Source of the DNA: Streptomyces sp. Isolate_45
GTDB lineage: Bacteria > Actinomycetota > Actinomycetes > Streptomycetales > Streptomycetaceae
Direction: 5' to 3'
Assembly (NCBI RefSeq): GCF_024721315.2
Contig: NZ_JANFAK020000022.1
Location: forward strand, 1-64,000
DNA length: 64,000 nucleotides
Of the stretch, positions 30,222 through 38,645 are shown piece after piece. Below the pieces are notes generated by a model, which was not told where the DNA came from, did no database searches, and saw only the letters and a list, made by a program, of their open reading frames with translations. Each line of letters starts with the position of its first letter. The first letter of the stretch is position 1. The position numbers were made by a program, and so were the translations under genes.

Positions 30222-33200
30222 TCAGACCCCGGCCGCGGAACCCGCCGCCGGCGCGCGCACCACGGCCACCGCCTGCCCCGGCACCGCGGGGAGCGCTCCG
30301 GACAGGACCCCGGGAGCGGCACCCACCGATCCGGGAGCGACCCCCCTCACGGCTCCGCCCACCGCCGGCGCCCCGCCCGACCCCGTCGTCACGCCCAGCA
30401 TCCGCTCGGCCTCGGCCAGCTCGGGCTCCATCCGCCGGTCGCGGAACGCCCGTACCGCACTCTCCAGCAGCTCCCGGGACCGCGACCGCTCCCCGGCACC
30501 CCCGCTCGCCGCGAGCAGTCGGGCCAGGTCCAGGCGCACCAGCGCCGCCCCGCCCTGGTCCATGATCTGCTCCCGTACCGACAGCGCCTGCGCGTAGAAC
30601 CCGCGAGCCGCCTCGCACCGGCCCATCTCTGCGTGCGCGTGCCCCAGGTCCCGCAGCAGGTGCCCCTCGCCGATGACGTCCCCGCTGTCCCGGCACAGTT
30701 CCAGCACCTCGGTGAAGGTCGTCACCGCCCGCTCGTGCTCGCCCTGCCCCTGGAGCAGCTGCCCCGCCCGCCGCAGGGTCCGCGCCTGACCACCCGTGTA
30801 GCCCACCGAGCGGTAGATGCCGAGCGCCTCGTCCAGGCGGCTCTGCGCGGCCGAGGTCTGCCCGCGCCGCATCCAGATGTGCGCGCTCTGCGTGAGGACG
30901 ATGGCCCGGCCCACCACGTCACCGGCCCGGTCGAAATCCCGCAACGCCCGGTCGTACAGGGTCAGCGCGTGGTCCTCGTTCCCCCGCATGCGCTCCAGCA
31001 GCGCCAGGTCGCGATGGCACAGCGCCAGCCCCTGCCGGTCGCCCAACTCCTCGAACAGGCCGAGCGCTTCCGTCAGCGCGGCCCGCGACTCACCTGCCTG
31101 GCTGCGCCCGAGGTGGAGCACGCCGAGCGAGCTGAGGAGGGCCGCCGCGCCCCGGGTGTTACCGCTCGACCGTACGCATTCCAGGGCGAGTTGGTGCGTA
31201 CGCTCCCAGTCGTCGAAGTAGCCGCGCCCCTCGAACAGGGTGGCCAGCGTCGTCGCCAGGTCCCAGCACAGCTCGTCCATCCCCTCCGCGGCGGCGTGCT
31301 CCACCGCCTGCACCAGGTTGGCGTGCTCACTGTCGAGCCACTCCAACGGATCCACGAGCAGCTCCTCCACGCAACCCCGCGGCGGCTCCCAGCGCGGCGC
31401 GCCGCCGTGCAGGACGGTGAAGTCCCCGCCGTAGATGCGCCGGTGGGCCTGTTCCGCCAGGGACATCCAGCCGCCGAGCATCCGGCCCGTCGCCGCCCGC
31501 TGGTCGGCCGGCTCGTGGTGCGCGGCCAGCTGCTCCCGGGCGAAGACCCGGATGATCTCGTGGAACCGGTAGCGGAACCCTCCCGTGGACTCCATGCCGA
31601 CGACGTCCAGCATCTGTACGTCGACCAGCGGCTCCAGCAGATCGGAGGCGAAGGGCCGCGGATCGTCCAGCAGCGGCCCGGCCAGCCAGCCAGGCAGCGT
31701 CGGGCCCTTCGCGAGGCTCAGCAGCCGCAACAGCCGACGGTCCTCGGAGGCGAGCCCGTCGTGGGTGAGCGAAAGGCTGGCCCGCATCGTCATCTCGCCG
31801 TGGGTCAGCTCGTCCAGACGGTGCCGTTCGTTCGCGAGGCGGTGCACCATCGACGCGATCGTCCAGTGCGGGCGCGCCGCCAGCCGGGCCGCGACGATCC
31901 GCAGCGCGAGCGGCAGCCCGCCCACCGTGCGGATCAACGCCTCGACGGCGACGCCCTCGCGGGCGACCCGCTCCGCCCCGATCACCCGGACCAGCAGCTC
32001 CACGGCGCGCGCGGTGTCCATCACGTCGAGCTCCACGCGGTGCGCCCCGGGCAGCCCCGTGAGCCGGACCCGGCTGGTCACCAGTACGGCGCAGCCGCCG
32101 CTCCCCGGCAGCAACGGTCGGATCTGACTCTCCGACCCGGCGTCGTCGAGCACCACCAGGACCCGCCGGGAGGCGAGCAGCGTCCGGTACATCTCGGCGC
32201 GCTCGTCCTGCGATTCGGGGATCACCGGCCCCGGTATCCCGAGCGCGCGCAGGAACCGGCCCAGCACCTCGCCGGAGGTCGCCGGGGTACCGGTGCCGCG
32301 CAGGTCGCAGTACAGCTGGCCGCCGGGGAAGGCGGCATCGCCGAGCCGGTGCGCGATGTGGGTGGCCAGGGTGGACTTGCCGGTGCCCGGCTTGCCGACG
32401 ATCACGGCCAGTCCGACGGCCCGCCGGGTGCCGTCCCCGAGCAGCGCCCGCTCGATGTGCAGGATCTGTTCCTCGTCGCCGACGAAGTCGGAAGTGTCCG
32501 CCGGGAGTTGGCGGGGCGTCTCCTCACGGTACGGACCTGCCTGCGCGGGGCCCCCGTAGGCCCCGCCGGGTCTCTCCGCCCCGCCTTCGGCAGCTCTGCC
32601 CGGCCCGGGGTCGACCCCCCAGGGGCCGGCCGGGGCGCCGGCCGTCGCCCGGACCGGGCCCGTCTCCCCGCCCGGACCGACCCCGACCCCCGACCGACCG
32701 TCGCCGGGCTCCCCGCCCGTTCCGCCCGGGCCCGCACCGGCGTCCCGGAACGGCCCGGGGGTCCCGACTCCCGCTCCGCCCGCGCCCGGTTCCCCCTGAC
32801 CGGCGGGAACGCCCCGGCGATCGGTGAGCGTCCCCGCCGCCGCACCGCCCACGCCCAGGGCGCCGCCCTCGCGGTGGCCGTCGCGGCCGGTTCCGGGCAG
32901 GCCTCCCGACGGGGCCGCCCCCTGCGTACCGCCCTCCCGGGTCGGGCCGCCGTCACCGGCGTCCGCCGGGCCGGCGAGGAGCGCACCGACCAGCGCGCCG
33001 CCGAGGGCGTCAGCCGCACCGGCCCGACCCGGCAGGGCCGGCAGCCGCGAGGCCACGCCGCCGGGCGGGCCGGAGCCGAGCCGTACACCCGCCGGGGCGC
33101 CACTGCCGGGCCCCCACACGTCGATGCCCCCCGGACCCGAAGCCGCCGAGCGGTCCGGGACGCCCGATGCCGCAGAGGCGTCCGCCCCGCCATGGATCCC

Positions 33201-34112
33201 CGCCCTGCCCCACGCCCCCGCGCCCCCCGGCCCACCCGACGCCCCACGGGCGTCCCGGGCGCCCTCCGCCTCGTCGGGGCCGTCCGGACCCGGCCCCTTC
33301 CCCGGGGTCGTCGCCGGGAAGGCGGCGGACGGGACGGAGCCCGAGAGGATGGCCCGCTCCAGTTGCCGCAGTTCGCCTCCGGGCTCCAGCCCGAGTTCCT
33401 CCACGAGGAGTTCCCGCCCGACGCGGTAGCTCTCCAGCGCCTCGGCCTGCCGGCCGGAGCGGTACAGGGCCAGCATCAGCTGCCCGCGCAGCCGCTCCCG
33501 CAGCGGGTGGACCCGTACCAACAGTTGGATCTCGCCCACGAGTTGGTGATGGCGGCCCAGGTCGAGTTCGAGGTCGATCCGGGTCTCGGCGGCCGTCAGC
33601 CGCTCCTCGTCCAACTGGAGGGCCTTGCTGCGCAGCGTCTCGCTCGACACCCCGCTCAGGCAGTCGCCCTGCCACAACTCGGCCGCCGCGAGCAGGAGTT
33701 CCACCGCTCCGGCGGGCTCCCCGCGCTTGCCGAGGGCCCGCGCTTCCGCGACCCGGCGGGCGAAGATCGCCGCGTCGACGAGCTCGCCCTCCGTCTTGAG
33801 TGCGTAGCCCGGCGGCCGGGTGGTGATGGCGGCGGCGATCCGCGCCGCCGAGAACAGCTTGCGCAGCCGCGACACGCAGATCTGCACCTGCGTGCGCGCC
33901 GTGTCCGGCGGCTCGTCGTCCCAGATCAGATCGACCAGGTAGTCGGTGCTGACGACCCGGTTCGCCTCAAGCAGCAGGGCGGCCAGAATGACCTCCTGCC
34001 GCCCCGGTGGAATCCTGACCGGCCCGCCGAGGCCGGTCACCTGTAACGGTCCGAGGATGCGGAACACCACCGTGTCCGGGGTGTGCGGAACCCCGCCGGG
34101 CGAAACGGTCAT
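30222..34112 (-). CDS. SARP/AfsR-type regulator: wHTH-BTAD-linker-NB-ARC-TPR
   Basis: This 1296-residue regulator has an OmpR-type DNA-binding domain (about 15-105; FRILGPLQV, SRLRKLF), a BTAD (about 112-257), a very long Gly/Ala/Pro/Asp-rich low-complexity linker (about 260-530), an NB-ARC ATPase with GKPGTGKST (about 572) and LVVLDDAG (about 655), and tetratricopeptide-like repeats (about 930-1235). Large SARPs of this layout (AfsR type) activate antibiotic clusters. It is the outermost gene of the NRPS region and probably a pathway activator, converging on the small peptide. I chose ATG 34112, preceded by GGGAG. The open frame extends to 34358 but that would overlap the divergent NTF2-like gene. 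The C-terminal 60 residues are again Gly/Ala-rich. Confidence 0.87.
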   Translation of the reverse strand: MTVSPGGVPHTPDTVVFRILGPLQVTGLGGPVRIPPGRQEVILAALLLEANRVVSTDYLVDLIWDDEPPDTARTQVQICVSRLRKLFSAARIAAAITTRPPGYALKTEGELVDAAIFARRVAEARALGKRGEPAGAVELLLAAAELWQGDCLSGVSSETLRSKALQLDEERLTAAETRIDLELDLGRHHQLVGEIQLLVRVHPLRERLRGQLMLALYRSGRQAEALESYRVGRELLVEELGLEPGGELRQLERAILSGSVPSAAFPATTPGKGPGPDGPDEAEGARDARGASGGPGGAGAWGRAGIHGGADASAASGVPDRSAASGPGGIDVWGPGSGAPAGVRLGSGPPGGVASRLPALPGRAGAADALGGALVGALLAGPADAGDGGPTREGGTQGAAPSGGLPGTGRDGHREGGALGVGGAAAGTLTDRRGVPAGQGEPGAGGAGVGTPGPFRDAGAGPGGTGGEPGDGRSGVGVGPGGETGPVRATAGAPAGPWGVDPGPGRAAEGGAERPGGAYGGPAQAGPYREETPRQLPADTSDFVGDEEQILHIERALLGDGTRRAVGLAVIVGKPGTGKSTLATHIAHRLGDAAFPGGQLYCDLRGTGTPATSGEVLGRFLRALGIPGPVIPESQDERAEMYRTLLASRRVLVVLDDAGSESQIRPLLPGSGGCAVLVTSRVRLTGLPGAHRVELDVMDTARAVELLVRVIGAERVAREGVAVEALIRTVGGLPLALRIVAARLAARPHWTIASMVHRLANERHRLDELTHGEMTMRASLSLTHDGLASEDRRLLRLLSLAKGPTLPGWLAGPLLDDPRPFASDLLEPLVDVQMLDVVGMESTGGFRYRFHEIIRVFAREQLAAHHEPADQRAATGRMLGGWMSLAEQAHRRIYGGDFTVLHGGAPRWEPPRGCVEELLVDPLEWLDSEHANLVQAVEHAAAEGMDELCWDLATTLATLFEGRGYFDDWERTHQLALECVRSSGNTRGAAALLSSLGVLHLGRSQAGESRAALTEALGLFEELGDRQGLALCHRDLALLERMRGNEDHALTLYDRALRDFDRAGDVVGRAIVLTQSAHIWMRRGQTSAAQSRLDEALGIYRSVGYTGGQARTLRRAGQLLQGQGEHERAVTTFTEVLELCRDSGDVIGEGHLLRDLGHAHAEMGRCEAARGFYAQALSVREQIMDQGGAALVRLDLARLLAASGGAGERSRSRELLESAVRAFRDRRMEPELAEAERMLGVTTGSGGAPAVGGAVRGVAPGSVGAAPGVLSGALPAVPGQAVAVVRAPAAGSAAGV

Positions 34113-34311
34113 GAGACTCCCAGCTGGAGGCACGCCAGTGAACGGGTGGAGCGCGGGGTCAGTCTCTCCGAACACCTCTCCGGTTGTCCATGGTGTGGAG
34201 ATTGCGTGGTGATGAAGCGTGATAGGCAAGGGATAGCCCCGAGTTGCGGACCTGGAGGAACGTGGATCCGTCGGCACCCGGAGGGGGTGCGGACGTACGA
34301 AAGGACTGCCC

Positions 34312-34632
34312 ATGACCAGTCGGCACGCCGGGCGGGTGCCACCCAGCCGCGTCATCACCGACTCCGGGGTCGACCACGTGCGGCTCGCCTACGACTACTT
34401 GGACGCGGGAGACCTCGACGGCTACGGCTCGCTCCTGCACGCGGGCACCCTCGGCGCCGACCTGGAGTGTCCCCGGCCGGACGGGGTCCGCCACCACATC
34501 GACCGGATCGTCGCCGACGGGGACTGCGTCGTCGTGATGGGCTGTCTCTCCCCCCAACAGAGCGAGTTCGTCGACGTGTTCACCCTGTCGGCCGAGGGCA
34601 TGCTGCGGGCCTGCCGCCGCTACTACCGCTGA
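34312..34632 (+). CDS. NTF2-like (SnoaL-type) small protein
   Basis: This 106-residue protein resembles the cone-shaped NTF2/SnoaL fold: VRLAYDYLDAGDLDGYGSLL at residues 22-41 is the typical first helix (YLxxGDLDGY), followed by strand-rich sequence. Fold members include cyclases, isomerases and small ligand-binding proteins, so the reaction cannot be assigned. It is divergent from the SARP, with AAAGGA 6 nt before the ATG. Its position beside the regulator makes it a possible accessory gene of the cluster; equally it could be background. Confidence 0.75.
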   Translation: MTSRHAGRVPPSRVITDSGVDHVRLAYDYLDAGDLDGYGSLLHAGTLGADLECPRPDGVRHHIDRIVADGDCVVVMGCLSPQQSEFVDVFTLSAEGMLRACRRYYR

Positions 34633-34755
34633 GCCGACCGGCTGCCCGCCGAAACGGGCCGGCATCCTGGGCGACAACGAAGCGCCACCGAACGCCACGG
34701 CCACCGCCGAAGGCCCGGCGCGGCGCGCGCACCGCACCACACCCAGGAGTCCCGG

Positions 34756-35520
34756 TTGTCCCGTCCGCACGACACCCCGCCGTCCCGCCACGTCGCGTTC
34801 GACCGCCTGCACAACTTCCGTGACCTGGGCGGCTACCGCTCGGCCGACGGCCGCACCGTCGTCCGGGGCGCGCTCTACCGCTCCGACAACCTCGCCAAAC
34901 TCGCGGGCGACGACTGGGAGCGGTTCCTCGGGCTGGGCGTGCGGACCGTCATCGACCTGCGCTACCCCTGGGAGATCGAACGGCGCGGCCGGGTGCCGCA
35001 GGCACACCTGTTCACGTACGCCAACCACAGCATCGAGCACCGGCCCTACGACCAGGCCGAGATCGACCCGGACACGGACCCCTGGCGCTACCTCGCCGAC
35101 CGGTTCGCCGAGGTGGCCGAGGACGGGGTCGTGGAGATCCGGGAGGCCATCGAGCTCATCGCCGACGCCCCCGGCCCCACCGTGTTCCACTGCGCCTCGG
35201 GCAAGGACCGCACCGGGCTCATCGCCGCTCTGGTGCTGACCCTCCTGGACGTCCCGGAGGAGGAGATCCTCGCCGACTTCGCGCTCACCGAGCTGGCCAC
35301 CGAGCGCCTCGTCGCCGACTGGCGGGCGGCCCATCCCGGCCGCACCCTGCGCTGGCCCTCCTACGGACGCGCCCCGGCGACCGTCATGGCCCTCGTCCTC
35401 GCCGACCTGACGGCCCGCCACGGATCCCCCTCCGCGTACCTCACCGGCCCCGTCGGCATCACCCCGGCCACCGTCGCCCGCCTGCGCGAGCGCCTGCTGA
35501 CTCCCCTCCCGCAGAACTGA
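34756..35520 (+). CDS. Tyrosine/dual-specificity protein phosphatase
   Basis: This 254-residue phosphatase is of the bacterial Tyr phosphatase type (Y_phosphatase3/IphP-like). The signature P-loop is HCASGKDRTG (about residue 144; Cx5R), and the N-terminus has NFRDLGGYRSADGR (about 22), typical of this family. The start is TTG at 34756, supported by AGGAG 6 nt upstream and no better alternative. The nearest in-frame alternatives would cut into the conserved N-terminal region. It lies 123 bp after the NTF2-like gene on the same strand. Its target is unknown. Confidence 0.88.
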   Translation: MSRPHDTPPSRHVAFDRLHNFRDLGGYRSADGRTVVRGALYRSDNLAKLAGDDWERFLGLGVRTVIDLRYPWEIERRGRVPQAHLFTYANHSIEHRPYDQAEIDPDTDPWRYLADRFAEVAEDGVVEIREAIELIADAPGPTVFHCASGKDRTGLIAALVLTLLDVPEEEILADFALTELATERLVADWRAAHPGRTLRWPSYGRAPATVMALVLADLTARHGSPSAYLTGPVGITPATVARLRERLLTPLPQN

Positions 35521-35579
35521 GGACGCCGACCGGCCCGAAGGTCGGGCACCGGCCGGCCGGGCACCGTCCGCCGCCGCGG

Positions 35580-36446
35580 TCAGTCGCGCCGCAGCGCTTC
35601 GGCGACCCCCTCGGCCACCTCCCCCGTGGTGAGGTAGCGCAGCAGGGAGTGGCCGCCGAGCACGAAACGGCTCGGGCCCGCGTTCACCACGAGCCGGTCC
35701 TCGACGCGGTCCCCGAAGACCGGGCCCAGCCCCTTCACGAGCGCGACGGGGTCCTCGTCGGCCGCCACGTTGATCCAGCGGGCCACGTTCGGCCACGGCG
35801 GGCCGCCGTCGGGCCCCGGTGCGGGCGCGAGCCGCTCCCGGACCGCGCGGATGCCCAGCGGCGAGCCCACGGTGATCAAGGTGTCGACGTTCCACCCCGG
35901 GCGGGCGGCGCAGAGCGCCTCGTACGCGACGACCGAACCGAGGGAGTGCGCGACGACGACCCGGGTCTCGGGGGTGACCACCCGGGCGAAGCGCTCCTGC
36001 GCGCAGCCGCGGACCGTGTCCTGCTCGTCGAGGTAGCGCCGCACCTGCCGGACGAGCCAGATCACCACCCGGGCCGGCGGCAGTCCCAGCACGGGGGAGG
36101 ACTCCAGCCGGCGCAGCGCGGCCTGCGCCATGCCCCTGCCGGTCACGGCGGGCGCGTCGAGCCCGGCTGCGATCGCCTCCAGCAGGACGTGTTCCAGCGG
36201 GTCCCGTACGTCGCCCTCCCGCAGCGGCGGCACCAGGGCGAACTCGTCCTCGTCGGTGTCGGCGCCCTTGGTGCCCAGGCTGCGGTAGCAGTTCCCGTAG
36301 TACACCGCCGACACCTGGTCCGCGGGCGGGACCGCCACCGCGGTGTCGGTCATCCCCAGGCGAAGGGCCTCGTACCACGCGGTGAGCTCGGTCTCGCGGT
36401 GTTTGTACTGGTATCCGATGCCATGGCACATCACGACTCGGGACAT
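35580..36446 (-). CDS. Alpha/beta hydrolase with HGIG and AHSLGS motifs
   Basis: This 288-residue protein opens MSRVVMCHGIGYQYKHRE, where HGIG probably forms the oxyanion hole, and has the nucleophile elbow AHSLGS (Ser near residue 166) and a late GHSLLRYL His (near 268). It fits the lipase/esterase-like alpha/beta hydrolases; the substrate is unknown. The ATG at 36446 has a GGGGGG ribosome-binding stretch upstream. Extending the frame to 36581 adds low-complexity residues without support. It converges with the phosphatase gene and diverges from the VanW gene. Confidence 0.78.
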   Translation of the reverse strand: MSRVVMCHGIGYQYKHRETELTAWYEALRLGMTDTAVAVPPADQVSAVYYGNCYRSLGTKGADTDEDEFALVPPLREGDVRDPLEHVLLEAIAAGLDAPAVTGRGMAQAALRRLESSPVLGLPPARVVIWLVRQVRRYLDEQDTVRGCAQERFARVVTPETRVVVAHSLGSVVAYEALCAARPGWNVDTLITVGSPLGIRAVRERLAPAPGPDGGPPWPNVARWINVAADEDPVALVKGLGPVFGDRVEDRLVVNAGPSRFVLGGHSLLRYLTTGEVAEGVAEALRRD

Positions 36447-36698
36447 GCGCACCCCCCTCGATGCCCCGGAATTATAGGGAGGTCGATCCCCGGGGCGGAG
36501 GCTTTCGGGTGGACGCCCCCGAGATCGGGTCGATGCCCCCGGCCGGGGTCGCGGGGGCGGTCCGGGATGACGTGACAACAATTACATTCGCCCCATTAGT
36601 GACCCTTTCGGGTGATCCTGGATGTCCGGAATCGTCATCTATGGGCCGCTGTCGCGGCCCGCGCCCGCCCTTCGACCGGCGGTGCAACAGGGAGACAC

Positions 36699-38537
36699 AT
36701 GGGACGCGCGGGCAACAGGACGGTCAACTGGCGGATCGCCCTGTCGGTGGCGGGCGGCGCGGCCGTGCTCGGGCTCGGCGGCCTCTACGTCACCGGACTC
36801 GTGACCGGTACGGACGTCGACCGGGGCACCTTCGTCCGCGGCGTGGACATCGGCGGCATGAGTCGTGAGCAGGCGCAGCGGACCCTGGACCGGGAGCTCG
36901 GCCCCCTCGCCGCCGCCCCCGTCGCGATGACGATCGGCGACCGTGCCGAGGAGGCCCCTCCCGCCGACCTCGGGCTGTCCCTGGACACCCGGGCCACCGT
37001 CGACGCCGCCGTCCGCACCGGCTACGCCCCCACCGCCGTCATCGGCCGGCTCTTCGACTCCGAGGAGCGCCGGGACCTGGAACCCGTGACCCGGATGAAC
37101 GAGAGCACCGCCCGGGCAGCCCTCGAACGCATGGACGAGAAGACCCGGCAGCAGGTCCGCGACGGGGTGATCGCCTTCGAGAAGGGCGAGGTCAAGTCCG
37201 TCGCCCCGCTCCAGGGCGTCGACCTCGTCGAGGACCGGGCCCTCGACACCCTCCGCGACGCCTACCTGCGGCCCGCGCCCGGTCCCGTCGTCATGCCGGT
37301 CGAGCGCACCCACCCGAAGGTCGGGGACGAGGAGACCGGACGGGCCCTGCGCGAGTTCGCGCAGCCCGCGATGTCGGGCCCCGTCACCCTCGAGGTCGCC
37401 GGTACCCGCATACCGATCAGCACGGCCGTCCTCGGCGCCCACCTCAGGATGAACCCCGACGACGGGGGTCGCCTCGTCCCGGCCCTCGATTCCAAGGGCC
37501 TGCTCGCAGACCCCGCCGTGGCCCGCCCCGTCCGGGCGGCCACCCGGGCCCCCCGCGACGCCTCGCTCACCACCGGCGCCGACGGCCGCGTCGTCGTCGC
37601 CGACCGGGGCCGCACCGGACAGAAGGTCACGGACGCGGCGCTCGGCAAGGCCGTGCTGCCGCTCCTGACCCGGACGGGCGCGGCCCGCAGCGCCGAGGTC
37701 GACACCGTGGCCGTCCAGCCGGACCTGACGAGCGCCGAGGCGCAGCGTCTCGGGATCAAGGAGAAGCTCTCCTCCTTCACCGTCGAGTTCCCGGCCGCCC
37801 CGTACCGCACCACGAACATCGGCCGCGCCGTCGAACTCATCAACGGCTCCGTCGTCCTGCCGGGCGAGGAGTGGAGCTTCAACCGCACGGTCGGCGAGCG
37901 CACCCCCGAGAACGGCTTCGTCGACGGAATCATGATCAATGACGGCCGCTACGTGAAGTCCCCGGGCGGCGGCGTCTCCGCCGTGGCCACCACCATGTAC
38001 AACGCCGCCTTCTTCGCCGGGGTCAAGACCGTCGAGCACGGCGCCCATTCCTTCTACATCGAGCGCTACCCCGAGGGCCGCGAGGCCACGGTCGCCTGGG
38101 GCACCCTGGACCTGCGCTGGATCAACGACACCGGGCACGCCCTCTACGTGCAGGCGCGGTCCACCGACACCTCGCTGACCATCAGCCTCCTCGGTACGAA
38201 GAAGTACGACGAGATCCGCGCCACCAAGGGGCCCCGCACCCAGGTCACCCCGCCGGCGAAGATCGAGGGCGGCGGCCCCACCTGCGAGGTGCAGACCCCC
38301 CTCGAAGGCTTCGACGTCTCCGTCGGCCGCGTGTTCGTACAGGGCGGGCGCGAGGTCAAGCGCGAGGAGACCAAGACCCACTACACCCCGCGCGACGAGG
38401 TCACCTGCACCCCGCCCGCGGCACAGGACCCGCAGGCGCCGGCCGCCCCGGTATCGCCCGACCCGGTGCCGCCGACGACGACCCCGGCGGGCGCCGCGCT
38501 GACGACGACGGCCGCCGCGGGACCGACCGCACGGTGA
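36699..38537 (+). CDS. VanW-family membrane-anchored protein
   Basis: This 612-residue protein has an N-terminal membrane anchor (about residues 12-33), repeated peptidoglycan-binding-like segments (about 70-350) and a VanW domain (about 370-520) with RTTNIGRAVELINGSVVLPG, FNRTVGERTPENGF and GGGVSAVATTMYNAAF. The C-terminus is Pro/Thr/Ala-rich. VanW proteins are extracytoplasmic and found in some vancomycin-resistance clusters, but are common chromosomal proteins in actinomycetes without proven role; resistance should not be assumed. The ATG is preceded by CAGGGAG. It stands alone between divergent and co-directional neighbours. Confidence 0.9.
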   Translation: MGRAGNRTVNWRIALSVAGGAAVLGLGGLYVTGLVTGTDVDRGTFVRGVDIGGMSREQAQRTLDRELGPLAAAPVAMTIGDRAEEAPPADLGLSLDTRATVDAAVRTGYAPTAVIGRLFDSEERRDLEPVTRMNESTARAALERMDEKTRQQVRDGVIAFEKGEVKSVAPLQGVDLVEDRALDTLRDAYLRPAPGPVVMPVERTHPKVGDEETGRALREFAQPAMSGPVTLEVAGTRIPISTAVLGAHLRMNPDDGGRLVPALDSKGLLADPAVARPVRAATRAPRDASLTTGADGRVVVADRGRTGQKVTDAALGKAVLPLLTRTGAARSAEVDTVAVQPDLTSAEAQRLGIKEKLSSFTVEFPAAPYRTTNIGRAVELINGSVVLPGEEWSFNRTVGERTPENGFVDGIMINDGRYVKSPGGGVSAVATTMYNAAFFAGVKTVEHGAHSFYIERYPEGREATVAWGTLDLRWINDTGHALYVQARSTDTSLTISLLGTKKYDEIRATKGPRTQVTPPAKIEGGGPTCEVQTPLEGFDVSVGRVFVQGGREVKREETKTHYTPRDEVTCTPPAAQDPQAPAAPVSPDPVPPTTTPAGAALTTTAAAGPTAR

Positions 38538-38645
38538 CCCGCGGGGTGCTCCGCGGGGTGACCGGTCCGGCGCGGAACGCGCCGTTCGGGCGCCCCGGGC
38601 GGCCGGAAGTGCTACAACTGGGTTCGTGACCTTTCTCTGCCACCC

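Noticed and set aside
34113..34358. Longer start for the SARP regulator
   Set aside because: It would overlap the divergent NTF2-like gene and precede the DNA-binding domain with unrelated sequence; ATG 34112 has GGGAG upstream.
35526..35545. Hairpin between the convergent phosphatase and hydrolase genes
   Set aside because: The stem is only 6 bp with an 8-base loop; not distinguishable from chance in this composition.
36699..38537. Vancomycin resistance determinant
   Set aside because: VanW-domain proteins are common in actinomycetes and no vanH/A/X or vanRS neighbours are present.
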